NCBI GenBank assembly: GCA_000437755.1
Contig: FR900163.1
Location: 208 to 13,005 of the forward strand
DNA from: Roseburia sp. CAG:303
GTDB lineage: Bacteria > Bacillota > Clostridia > Lachnospirales > Lachnospiraceae
DNA length: 12,798 nucleotides
Direction: 5' to 3'
Shown here: positions 1 to 6,049 of the stretch, one piece after another
Position numbering within the stretch: position 1 is the stretch's first letter
Layout of the letters: every line of letters starts with the position of its first letter
The notes under the pieces: model-generated
The model's input: the letters and a program-made list of their open reading frames with translations, nothing else
What the model was told of the DNA's origin: nothing
Database searches by the model: none
Program-made: the position numbers and the translations under genes

Positions 1-104
1 CCTTTTGTCTGATCTGCAATCGTGGTTTCAAATTCAAGTTTCTCTGTCCGGATAGAGATTTCTATTATAATTTTGCTCCCCGGCTCTAAATCGAGTATTT
101 TCAT
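1..104 (-). CDS. N-terminal fragment of an unidentified protein, possibly PilZ/YcgR-like
   Basis: This is the first 34 codons of a minus-strand gene whose remainder lies left of the window. The ATG at 104-102 is preceded by a good GGAGAA ribosome binding site about 7 nt upstream and, further up, by a sigma-A promoter at 146-174, so the start is well supported. The visible protein begins MKILDLEPGSKI and continues as alternating hydrophobic and charged residues, consistent with a small beta-barrel. The 'L..G..I.IEI' opening resembles the N-terminal domain of YcgR/PilZ-type proteins, but this is only an impression from a short fragment and no diagnostic motif is visible. It is divergent from tyrA and shares its upstream region. 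Confidence 0.6.
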   Translation of the reverse strand, partial: MKILDLEPGSKIIIEISIRTEKLEFETTIADQTK

Positions 105-145
105 AATGTTCTCCAATTGTATTCACATACGATATTAACTATTTA

Positions 146-174
146 ATAATAGCATTTCCGTTCAAAAAATTCAA
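146..174 (-). promoter_or_regulatory. Sigma-A promoter of the leftward gene
   Basis: Read on the minus strand: -35 TTGAAT (174-169), a 17-bp spacer, and -10 TATTAT (151-146) with an extended -10 TGC directly before it. The predicted start of transcription is near 139, about 35 nt before the leftward ATG at 104. The spacing is ideal and the site is back to back with the tyrA promoter. Confidence 0.7.
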
Positions 175-183
175 TCCTTATTT

Positions 184-197
184 CAGAAATATTTCTG
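184..197. promoter_or_regulatory. Perfect 14-bp palindrome between divergent promoters
   Basis: CAGAAATATTTCTG reads identically on both strands. It lies 2 bp upstream of the tyrA -35 box (200-205) and 9 bp upstream of the leftward -35 box (169-174). The position suits a dimeric regulator acting on both promoters. No regulator is identified and the function is inferred from symmetry and position only. Confidence 0.4.
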
Positions 198-199
198 CG

Positions 200-228
200 T
201 TGAAATCATTTGGTTCTTATGATATAAT
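200..228 (+). promoter_or_regulatory. Sigma-A promoter of tyrA
   Basis: -35 TTGAAA (200-205), a 17-bp spacer, and -10 TATAAT (223-228) with an extended -10 TGA at 220-222. This is close to the consensus for vegetative sigma-A. Transcription should start near 235, giving a leader of roughly 49 nt before the tyrA ATG at 284. Confidence 0.8.
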
Positions 229-242
229 TGAATACGTTAAAT

Positions 243-260
243 TGTGAAAGTGCTTTCACA
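243..260. promoter_or_regulatory. cre/LacI-type operator in the tyrA leader
   Basis: TGTGAAAGTGCTTTCACA has perfect 8-bp arms around a central TG. The inner 14 bp match the CcpA cre consensus TGWNANCGNTNWCA at every fixed position except one: the central CG is TG. The site lies at about +9 to +26 from the predicted start site, where a bound LacI/CcpA-family protein would block elongation or clearance. The arms also resemble Rex half-sites (TTGTGAA), but the spacing is 6 bp rather than 4, so a LacI-family protein is the better guess. Confidence 0.5.
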
Positions 261-283
261 AAAAAGAATGGAGTGAAACAGGT

Positions 284-1411
284 ATGACTTATGATACATT
301 ATTAACAGAGAAATTCAATAAAATGACGTATGGATTTGTAGGGCTGGGATTGATTGGATCTTCCATTGCAAAAGCATTCCGAAGGACATACAAGGACTGC
401 CGGATCATTGCTTTTAACCGCAGCGAACACACAAGGGTGCTTGCATTGCAGGATAAAGTAGCGGATTATGCCACGGACAGCATTGATGAACATTTTGGGG
501 AATGTGATTATATTTTCCTGTGTACTCCGGTGGAATATAATGAATATTATCTGCGGAAATTAAAATCCATTATTAAGCCATCCTGTATTATCACGGATGT
601 TGGAAGTGTGAAAACCAATATTCATAAAGTTGTAATAGAAGAAGCCCTGGAGGAGAATTTTATCGGAGGTCATCCGATGGCAGGTTCAGAAAAAACCGGT
701 TACGAGAATGGTACGGCATCCCTGTGTGAAAATGCATTGTATGCCATTACACCTACTGCATTATCCCTGCCTGAGAAGGTGGAGGAATACAAATCGCTGG
801 TCGAAGGGATTGGTGCGATCCCACTGATTCTTGACTACAGGGAACATGATTATTCCGTTGCGGCAATCAGCCATCTTCCGCATATTATTGCGGCACAGCT
901 GGTAAATCTTGTGAAAGAAAGTGATTCTGGAAGGCAGATCATGAAACAGATGGCAGCAGGCGGTTTTAAGGATATCACAAGAATTGCCTCTTCTTCTCCA
1001 GAGATGTGGGAGCAGATTTGCATGACAAACCACGAGAATATTGCAAAATTGCTGGATAAATATATTGAATTATTATTAGAAGCGAAGGAGATGCTTTTAT
1101 CAGAAGACGGTGCCGGAATTAATGATATCTTCAGACGGAGCGGTGCATACCGGAATTCCTTTAATAATAATGCGGTTGGTCTGATAAAAAAAGAATTCTT
1201 TATCTATATGGATATTACAGATGAAGCGGGTGCGATATCGGAAATCGCTTCCTTACTTGCAGGTGAAAAGATTAATATAAAGAATATTGGAATTGTTCAT
1301 AACAGGGAATTTGAAGGTGGAGTTCTCCAGATTGCGTTTTATGATAAAGATACCTATAATGCTGCATTAAAGGTTTTGGTTGAAAAAAATTATGTGATAT
1401 ATAAGAAATAA
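284..1411 (+). CDS. tyrA: Prephenate dehydrogenase with C-terminal ACT domain (TyrA)
   Basis: TyrA oxidatively decarboxylates prephenate to 4-hydroxyphenylpyruvate with NAD(P)+, the committed step to tyrosine, in the cytoplasm. The 375-residue protein has a Rossmann NAD-binding fold starting at about residue 16 (GLGLIG, 20-25). The family signature GGHPMAGSEKTG is at 128-139 and the ISHLPH active-site segment at 195-200. A C-terminal ACT domain spans about 304-375, which in this family usually senses tyrosine for feedback inhibition. The ATG at 284 follows GGAG (270-273) by 10 nt. An internal ATG at 323, just before the Rossmann strand, has no ribosome binding site, so a 13-residue N-terminal extension is likely real. 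The gene has its own promoter and an operator-like palindrome in the leader, and it converges on the minus-strand train that includes aroA. Confidence 0.95.
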   Translation: MTYDTLLTEKFNKMTYGFVGLGLIGSSIAKAFRRTYKDCRIIAFNRSEHTRVLALQDKVADYATDSIDEHFGECDYIFLCTPVEYNEYYLRKLKSIIKPSCIITDVGSVKTNIHKVVIEEALEENFIGGHPMAGSEKTGYENGTASLCENALYAITPTALSLPEKVEEYKSLVEGIGAIPLILDYREHDYSVAAISHLPHIIAAQLVNLVKESDSGRQIMKQMAAGGFKDITRIASSSPEMWEQICMTNHENIAKLLDKYIELLLEAKEMLLSEDGAGINDIFRRSGAYRNSFNNNAVGLIKKEFFIYMDITDEAGAISEIASLLAGEKINIKNIGIVHNREFEGGVLQIAFYDKDTYNAALKVLVEKNYVIYKK

Positions 1412-1423
1412 AGTAATAGGTAA

Positions 1424-1448
1424 TTGCAAAACACTTAAATTTTTGCAA
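1424..1448. repeat. Small inverted repeat just after tyrA
   Basis: TTGCAAAA (1424-1431) and TTTTGCAA (1441-1448) are perfect inverted arms around a 9-nt loop. They begin 13 bp after the tyrA stop. A competing pairing, ACACTT (1431-1436) with AAGTGT (1447-1452), overlaps it and on the minus strand is followed by TTTTG, making a weak terminator-like shape. The stems are AT-rich, so a terminator role is uncertain. Confidence 0.35.
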
Positions 1449-1449
1449 G

Positions 1450-1553
1450 TGTATATGCAAATGAGACAATCGGTACTAAGATGCGAAAATACTGCATCTT
1501 AGTACCGACCGTCTCATAGGGTCTTCTTAGTGATTGTTCAATTTGCATATACA
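1450..1553. repeat. Nested inverted-repeat element between convergent genes
   Basis: The outer arms are perfect 13-bp inverted repeats, TGTATATGCAAAT (1450-1462) and its complement (1541-1553). Inside is a long hairpin: TGAGAC (1462-1467) pairs with GTCTCA (1511-1516), then a 2-nt mismatch, then TCGGTACTAAGATGC (1470-1484) pairs perfectly with 1494-1508 around a 9-nt loop. The element is asymmetric: 24 nt (1517-1540) separate the inner and outer arms on the right and none on the left. No T-tract follows the hairpin on either strand and no target-site duplication is obvious. It may act as a bidirectional terminator for tyrA and the opposing operon, or be a small MITE-like dispersed repeat. Confidence 0.65.
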
Positions 1554-1574
1554 GTAAAGCTAAATGATAGGATT

Positions 1575-1922
1575 TTATGCCGGTTGTGTATCTGCAAAAT
1601 AAAGAGGCAGTTTCCCCTGATAATTTTTGTTTACATTTTCCATACTGTCATAATAAATATACTTCTGTTCTGAAGTTAAGAGTTTCTTTTTATCATATGG
1701 TTTTGCAAGTTCCAGAAATTTACGGTCTATTTCGTTTGTAACACCATCTGCGAAAGCATCATTTCTTTCTTCTTCTGTTGCAAAAAAGACAGTCATATAC
1801 ATTTGATCCTCGCCATAACATTTTCCAAATGCAACGAATTCTACCTGATAATGTTCAATGCTGGCAGTCAGTGTATCAAATACCTTCAAAACAATTTCGT
1901 GTATATAATCCTTTTCATCCAT
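1575..1922 (-). CDS. Conserved-looking small protein of unknown function (115 aa)
   Basis: I do not recognise this protein. It is a soluble, acidic-to-neutral 115-residue polypeptide with no signal peptide, membrane segment or metal-binding motif. The N-terminal third looks amphipathic helical, followed by a beta-rich segment (about 28-50, including MYMTVFFATEEERNDAF) and a charged helical stretch (about 60-95) rich in Lys, Glu and Tyr. The gene is very likely real: ATG at 1922-1920 follows a strong AAAGGGAGG ribosome binding site (1931-1939) by 8 nt, and coding composition resembles its neighbours. It is the last gene of the minus-strand train, 40 nt after aroA, with a pair of competing hairpins in the gap. 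Co-transcription with aroA is likely, but a role in aromatic synthesis cannot be inferred from position alone. Confidence 0.75.
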   Translation of the reverse strand: MDEKDYIHEIVLKVFDTLTASIEHYQVEFVAFGKCYGEDQMYMTVFFATEEERNDAFADGVTNEIDRKFLELAKPYDKKKLLTSEQKYIYYDSMENVNKNYQGKLPLYFADTQPA

Positions 1923-1943
1923 TTGTTGTTCCTCCCTTTTGTG

Positions 1944-1972
1944 TGCCGGAATCCGGCAGTGTTTATGCCGGA
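1944..1972 (-). promoter_or_regulatory. Competing hairpins at the aroA / small-gene junction
   Basis: On the minus-strand RNA, three 7-nt segments can pair: TCCGGCA (1972-1966, spanning the last sense codons of aroA), TGCCGGA (1958-1952) and TCCGGCA (1950-1944). The middle one can pair either with the first (7-nt loop) or with the third (tight loop), but not both. The structure lies just upstream of the ribosome binding site at 1931-1939. No U-tract follows, so it is not a standard terminator. It could affect mRNA processing or translation of the downstream gene. Confidence 0.35.
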
Positions 1973-3246
1973 TAAAGTGATTCTATCACATCATAATAAT
2001 TTTCGAATGTTTTCTTACAGCATAACGGATTTAAAATAGTAATTCCGTCACGCAGCAGTCCAATTAATGTAAATGCCATGGCAACCCGGTGATCCTCATA
2101 GGTTTCAATCTCACATGGTACAGTTTTACCCGGATAAACAGTGACGGCATCCTCTTCTTCCTCACAGCGGATTCCCAGCCGTTTCATGTTTTGTGAAATC
2201 GCTTTTATTCTGTCACATTCCTGCAGACGGATATGTGCAATGCCTTCGATCCGCACCGGGCAGTCTGCAAAAACGGAAATGGCAGCCAGTGTCAGAGCCT
2301 GATCGGAAAACTGGTTCATATTTACGGTCAGTCCATGAAGTTTATGATCACATGGACCGGAAACCCGGATGCCTTCTGTGGTATCCATGACATGGCACCC
2401 CATCTGCTCAAGCACCTTTGTAAAACGGATATCCCCCTGAAGTGTATCCATGTGAATATGTTTTACTGTTACACTTGTTCCGGTAATAGCAGCAAGCCCA
2501 TAAAAATAGCAGGCTGCAGAGACATCCGGTTCAATCTGGTAACTGGAAAGATGATAGGTATGTCCTGCTCCGGTATGATAGGAAGTGCCGTCAAAGATGC
2601 TTTCCATACCAAATGTCTGCATCATCTTACGGGTAATCTCTATGTATGTTCCCTGCTTCTTCTCACTTGTAATATCGATGGAAATGCCGTCGTTACACAT
2701 TACAGAAGCCATAAGCAATGCACTCAGAGGCTGTGAAGTCTGGCTGATATCGAGAGTTACCCTGCTCTTTCCTGCTTCTTTTCCAAGAGTCCTTACCGGA
2801 AGAAAATATTCGTTTTCCAGATAATCGAAATGAACTCCGAGCTGTTCCAGTGCCTGGAACAGAGCTTTCATCGGACGTTTCTTCATCTGTTCCGATGCCT
2901 GGATGGTATAAGTACCTCCGGAAAGTCCCAGCATTGCCGTGAGGAATCTTGCAGCAGTTCCGGCACTTCCGACATAGATTTCACCAGATTTTTCCGGTAT
3001 CATTCCACCTTCCCCGGTTACCGTTACCTCTTTTTTTTCTTCGTCTATCTGCAGTTTGAAGCCGAGCTCCTCAAGAGCCTTCAGAAAATATCTTGAATCA
3101 TCCGAAAAAAGGACACCTTTCAGACATACCCTGCAGTCTGATAATGCTGCCATTAAAAGCGCACGGTTGGTAATGCTTTTTGAACCCGGAACAGATATTT
3201 CCATGTTAGCTGCCGGCTTGAGCAGTTTTACTCTGTATTTTTCCAT
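1963..3246 (-). CDS. aroA: 5-enolpyruvylshikimate-3-phosphate synthase (AroA)
   Basis: AroA transfers the enolpyruvyl group of PEP to shikimate-3-phosphate, the sixth step of the shikimate pathway. At 427 residues it has the normal EPSP synthase length and two-domain inside-out barrel layout. Visible motifs are PGSKSITNR (20-28), with the PEP/S3P-binding Lys-Ser, GSAGTAARF (93-101), SDQALTLAA (314-322), with the catalytic-type Asp315, RLQECDRI (340-347), corresponding to the usual RxKESDR, YEDHRVAMA (383-391), and KKTFENYYD (411-419) near the C terminus. Several positions differ from the enterobacterial form: Phe for Pro in the GxAGTAxRP loop, Cys for Ser in KESDR, and Glu for Pro in the final motif. 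These suggest a Gram-positive or divergent subclass. ATG at 3246 follows an AAAGGAT ribosome binding site, and queA ends 14 nt upstream. Confidence 0.95.
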   Translation of the reverse strand: MEKYRVKLLKPAANMEISVPGSKSITNRALLMAALSDCRVCLKGVLFSDDSRYFLKALEELGFKLQIDEEKKEVTVTGEGGMIPEKSGEIYVGSAGTAARFLTAMLGLSGGTYTIQASEQMKKRPMKALFQALEQLGVHFDYLENEYFLPVRTLGKEAGKSRVTLDISQTSQPLSALLMASVMCNDGISIDITSEKKQGTYIEITRKMMQTFGMESIFDGTSYHTGAGHTYHLSSYQIEPDVSAACYFYGLAAITGTSVTVKHIHMDTLQGDIRFTKVLEQMGCHVMDTTEGIRVSGPCDHKLHGLTVNMNQFSDQALTLAAISVFADCPVRIEGIAHIRLQECDRIKAISQNMKRLGIRCEEEEDAVTVYPGKTVPCEIETYEDHRVAMAFTLIGLLRDGITILNPLCCKKTFENYYDVIESLYPA

Positions 3247-3260
3247 GAAGTCACATCCTT

Positions 3261-4316
3261 TTATATTAAAATCATAGCATCGCCGAAACTGAAGAAACGG
3301 TATTTTTCTTTTACGGCTTCTTCATAAGCGGCCATGATATGTTCTTTTCCTGCGAATGCGGAAACAAGCATTAATAAAGTTGATTCCGGCAGATGGAAGT
3401 TGGTGATTAATCCGTCAATAATTTTAAACTGATACCCCGGATAAATAAAGATATCGGTCCATCCGCTGACTCCATGGAGAACTCCGTCCTCAGAAGCTGC
3501 GGATTCCAATGCACGGCAGCTGGTCGTTCCCACGGAAATTACCCGGTGTCCGGAAGCTTTCGCCTGATTGATTTTCTGTGCTTCTTCTTCCGAAATGGTA
3601 TAATATTCTGAGTGCATATGATGTTCCAGTACATTTTCCACTTTTACCGGACGGAATGTGCCAAGTCCGACATGAAGTGTTACATTTGCAATGATGACAC
3701 CCTTCCGGTTGATTTCCTCTAACAGTTCTTTTGTGAAATGCAAGCCTGCGGTAGGTGCGGCTGCAGATCCTTCATATTTGGCATATACAGTCTGATAACG
3801 GTTTTTATCCTTTAATTCATGTGTGATATATGGCGGGAGAGGCATCTGACCTAATTCATCGAGAATTTCCTCGAAGATACCGTCATACCGGAACTGAATC
3901 AGACGGTTACCGTCTTCTACCACGTCCAGTACTTCCGCCCGTAATTTTCCGTTTCCGAAGTTTAATTTTGTTCCCGGTTTACATTTCTTTCCCGGTTTTA
4001 CCAGGGTTTCCCAGATATCATTTTCCCGTCTTTTTAATAACAGGACTTCGATTTTTCCGGTTGTGAGAACGGTTTCCTTGTTTTCTGTTTTTTCCCGTAC
4101 ACCGAATAAACGTGCAGGGATTACCTTGGTGTTGTTCAGGACAAGGCAGTCCCCAGGATTCAGATAATCAATTACATCGGTAAATTTTTTGTGTTCATAA
4201 GCTCCTGTTTTACGGTCAATATGCATCAGCCGGCTGGAAGAACGATCTTCTAACGGATCCTGTGCAATTAATTCTTTTGGTAAATCATAATAAAAATCAC
4301 TTAATTTTAATTCCAT
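3261..4316 (-). CDS. queA: S-adenosylmethionine:tRNA ribosyltransferase-isomerase (QueA)
   Basis: QueA transfers and isomerises the ribosyl moiety of SAM onto 7-aminomethyl-7-deazaguanine in the wobble position of GUN tRNAs, giving epoxyqueuosine. The 351-residue protein carries the family signatures in order: LNNTKVIPARLFG (60-72), PLPPYI (159-164), GSAAAPTAGLHFT (183-195), the VTLHVGLGTFRPV strand, VGTTSCRALES (262-272), TDIFIYPGY (287-295) and TNFHLPESTLLML (305-317). The start is the ATG at 4316, 5 nt after GGAGA (4322-4326). The frame stays open to a TTG at 4328, but that codon overlaps the ribosome binding site and lies just before the preceding gene's stop. The gene sits 12 nt after DUF3810 and 14 nt before aroA, so it is probably co-transcribed with both. 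No other queuosine genes are in the window. Confidence 0.95.
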   Translation of the reverse strand: MELKLSDFYYDLPKELIAQDPLEDRSSSRLMHIDRKTGAYEHKKFTDVIDYLNPGDCLVLNNTKVIPARLFGVREKTENKETVLTTGKIEVLLLKRRENDIWETLVKPGKKCKPGTKLNFGNGKLRAEVLDVVEDGNRLIQFRYDGIFEEILDELGQMPLPPYITHELKDKNRYQTVYAKYEGSAAAPTAGLHFTKELLEEINRKGVIIANVTLHVGLGTFRPVKVENVLEHHMHSEYYTISEEEAQKINQAKASGHRVISVGTTSCRALESAASEDGVLHGVSGWTDIFIYPGYQFKIIDGLITNFHLPESTLLMLVSAFAGKEHIMAAYEEAVKEKYRFFSFGDAMILI

Positions 4317-4321
4317 TGTAT

Positions 4322-4326
4322 TCTCC
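4322..4326 (-). promoter_or_regulatory. queA ribosome binding site
   Basis: GGAGA on the minus strand, 5 nt before the ATG at 4316-4314. It rules out the upstream TTG at 4328, which would overlap the site itself. Confidence 0.75.
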
Positions 4327-4328
4327 AA

Positions 4329-5396
4329 TCATCGGGCAAAATATTCGGCAAGCAGTAAATCAACTATTTTGCCGTAACTTTTCACACCATCTGACTGCCC
4401 GTTTATTTTCAGATAAGTATCATTTACTTTGTCAGAGGCAGTTTCGACGGTCTGATATGCCTTTGTAGTTCTTATTTTCTCCCAGTAAATATCTTCTTCG
4501 TGTAAATCTGCATGTACTTCATCCGATAATAAGGCGGAGATCTGCATATACAGTTTTGTATCTTCGTCATACAGTGCATTGGTCGCATAGATCAGGGCGG
4601 TCATATAACCACTGTATCTGAAATAAGCATCATCACTCTGGATACAGGCCAGGTATGCAATGAAATTTGCCTCGTTTTCCCGCATAAACCCATGCAGATG
4701 AGCAAGTTCATGACAGGTATCAAAAGGATGGTTATAATCGGCGATATCCGTATTTACATTCGCTTCCACGGTAAAAGGAACATAGATTCCGACAATTCCA
4801 GTGTATGACATCAGATGGGAAGCAAGTACGGGCTTTGCCCTGCCGGTACTGTAGCGGAGTACCGGATACTGTTTCTGAATCTTTTTAAATGCTTTCTTCG
4901 CATCTTTGGAAACAGTTGAAAAAGGAACCGGATTCGTCTGTGTGCTCTCCTCTTTTGCACTGTTTGACTGTTCTGCCAGATAAACGCATAATTCATAGAG
5001 CTGGCTGACCGGGTATTCCGATGTTTTAAAATCGCAGAAGTTTTCAAATTCATAACGGTAATAATTTGTTCCGCACAGAATGGTAAAAAGGAAAAGCATA
5101 ATGCTTAACGTTATGCCAAGATTCATTCCCCATCGTTTTAACACGGCGATTCGTCCCGGATGCAGCATCAGATAGATGAAGTGGATCAGAAGAACGAGGA
5201 ATATTACCGGCAGACTATATAAAAGCAGTTCTGCGATTGAAAATGGAACAAGACTGGAAAGCAATCCAACCGGTATGGATGCAATTTTAAATGTTCCTCT
5301 TGCAAAGATATACTCCGCAAGAAACGGAATGTTTTTTGCAAGAAGAAGAAACAGTATGGATACCGGAGTCAGAAGTAAAAGGTATTTTCTTTTCAT
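4329..5396 (-). CDS. DUF3810-family membrane protein with HExxH metalloprotease motif
   Basis: This 355-residue protein matches the layout of the DUF3810 family, whose function is unknown. Three hydrophobic segments lie in the N-terminal third (about 5-22, 55-78 and 92-110). They are followed by an extracytoplasmic or membrane-proximal region containing HELAHLHGF (229-237) and RENEANF (239-245). The HExxH helix plus downstream Glu242 has the pattern of a gluzincin zinc site (His229, His233, with Glu230 as general base). The stretch SDDAYFRYSGYMTALIYA (254-271) is also typical of the family. Protease activity is inferred, not shown. Its ATG overlaps the thiN stop (ATGA, 5396-5393) and it lacks a strong ribosome binding site, so it is probably translated by coupling to thiN. 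queA follows after 12 nt. Confidence 0.85.
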   Translation of the reverse strand: MKRKYLLLLTPVSILFLLLAKNIPFLAEYIFARGTFKIASIPVGLLSSLVPFSIAELLLYSLPVIFLVLLIHFIYLMLHPGRIAVLKRWGMNLGITLSIMLFLFTILCGTNYYRYEFENFCDFKTSEYPVSQLYELCVYLAEQSNSAKEESTQTNPVPFSTVSKDAKKAFKKIQKQYPVLRYSTGRAKPVLASHLMSYTGIVGIYVPFTVEANVNTDIADYNHPFDTCHELAHLHGFMRENEANFIAYLACIQSDDAYFRYSGYMTALIYATNALYDEDTKLYMQISALLSDEVHADLHEEDIYWEKIRTTKAYQTVETASDKVNDTYLKINGQSDGVKSYGKIVDLLLAEYFAR

Positions 5397-6049
5397 CTTT
5401 TCTTATCTTCCAGGGATTCTACCACCAGGAGACAGCCGCTTTTTACTTCCACGAAAGCATCCGTTCCGACCGGCTCATTGCTTACGCCGAGCCGCCAGGT
5501 TTTTGTGGTATCAAAATCGAAGTTGTCCAGCGGGTATTTGAATCCGCTCAGTGTAACACCGAGCGCATTTCCGTCAAACTGCAGGAAGGAAATATAAGTG
5601 CCGAAGAAATTCTCCGGGTGATATTCCTTCTTTCCGGAAATCAGGTATATTTTACTCAAACCGGTGTAAAACGTAAGGGTTACATTCTGCAGATATGCTT
5701 TTTTTAATAGAAACATATTGGCATAGGTGTGATCAAAACGGCTTCCGGTAGCACCAAGTACATCGATTTCACGAAATCCTTCCCGGATGGCAAGATTAAT
5801 CGCACTCTCGGTATCTGTATCATCTTTTTCCGGACAGAGCCGTATGATCCGGCAGTTCTCCATATCCTCGTATTCTTTTAAAATTTCAGGGGAAACGGTA
5901 TCAAAATCACCAATAATGATATCCGGAACAAGTCCCATTTTTTTTGCGGCTTCCAGACCACCGTCCACGGCAATGATCCGGCAGTTTTCCGGCTGGAAGT
6001 TGTAATCCACGTCTCCACCGCTTATAATAAGTGCTTTAGTGTTGGTCAT
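5393..6049 (-). CDS. thiN: Thiamine pyrophosphokinase (ThiN)
   Basis: ThiN transfers pyrophosphate from ATP to thiamine, making the cofactor TPP directly. The 218-residue protein shows VDGG (28-31), GDFDT (47-51), the acidic DDTDTE (76-81), which coordinates Mg2+ and substrate, and GATGSRFDH (99-107), equivalent to the family GGRxDH. The C-terminal beta-rich thiamine-binding domain covers about 135-218. I chose the ATG at 6049: it is 11 nt after AAGGA and matches the usual short N terminus. A second ATG at 6058 lies only 2 nt from the same AAGGA, which is too close, but it cannot be fully excluded. The gene overlaps the rpe 3' end by 14 bp and overlaps the next gene by ATGA. Its place after rsgA-rpe is the standard Firmicutes arrangement. 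Confidence 0.93.
   Translation of the reverse strand: MTNTKALIISGGDVDYNFQPENCRIIAVDGGLEAAKKMGLVPDIIIGDFDTVSPEILKEYEDMENCRIIRLCPEKDDTDTESAINLAIREGFREIDVLGATGSRFDHTYANMFLLKKAYLQNVTLTFYTGLSKIYLISGKKEYHPENFFGTYISFLQFDGNALGVTLSGFKYPLDNFDFDTTKTWRLGVSNEPVGTDAFVEVKSGCLLVVESLEDKKR

Noticed and set aside
242..261. Rex operator upstream of tyrA
   Set aside because: The half-sites TTGTGAA/TTCACAA are right, but they are separated by 6 bp rather than 4, and the match to a cre/LacI-type site is better.
229..283. T-box or tyrosine leader-peptide attenuator before tyrA
   Set aside because: The leader is only about 49 nt, with no T-box sequence, no Tyr-rich open frame and no terminator hairpin.
323..325. 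Internal ATG of tyrA as the real start
   Set aside because: No ribosome binding site precedes it, whereas the ATG at 284 has GGAG and lies at a sensible distance from the promoter.
1412..1574. Small gene or tRNA in the tyrA downstream gap
   Set aside because: No open frame with a ribosome binding site and no cloverleaf; the sequence is dominated by inverted repeats.
2233..2736. 167-codon open frame on the plus strand
   Set aside because: It is wholly antisense to aroA, which has full family motifs; cysteine-rich content and lack of a ribosome binding site mark it as a shadow.
4326..4328. TTG start giving a four-residue longer QueA
   Set aside because: The TTG overlaps the GGAG ribosome binding site of the better ATG at 4316.
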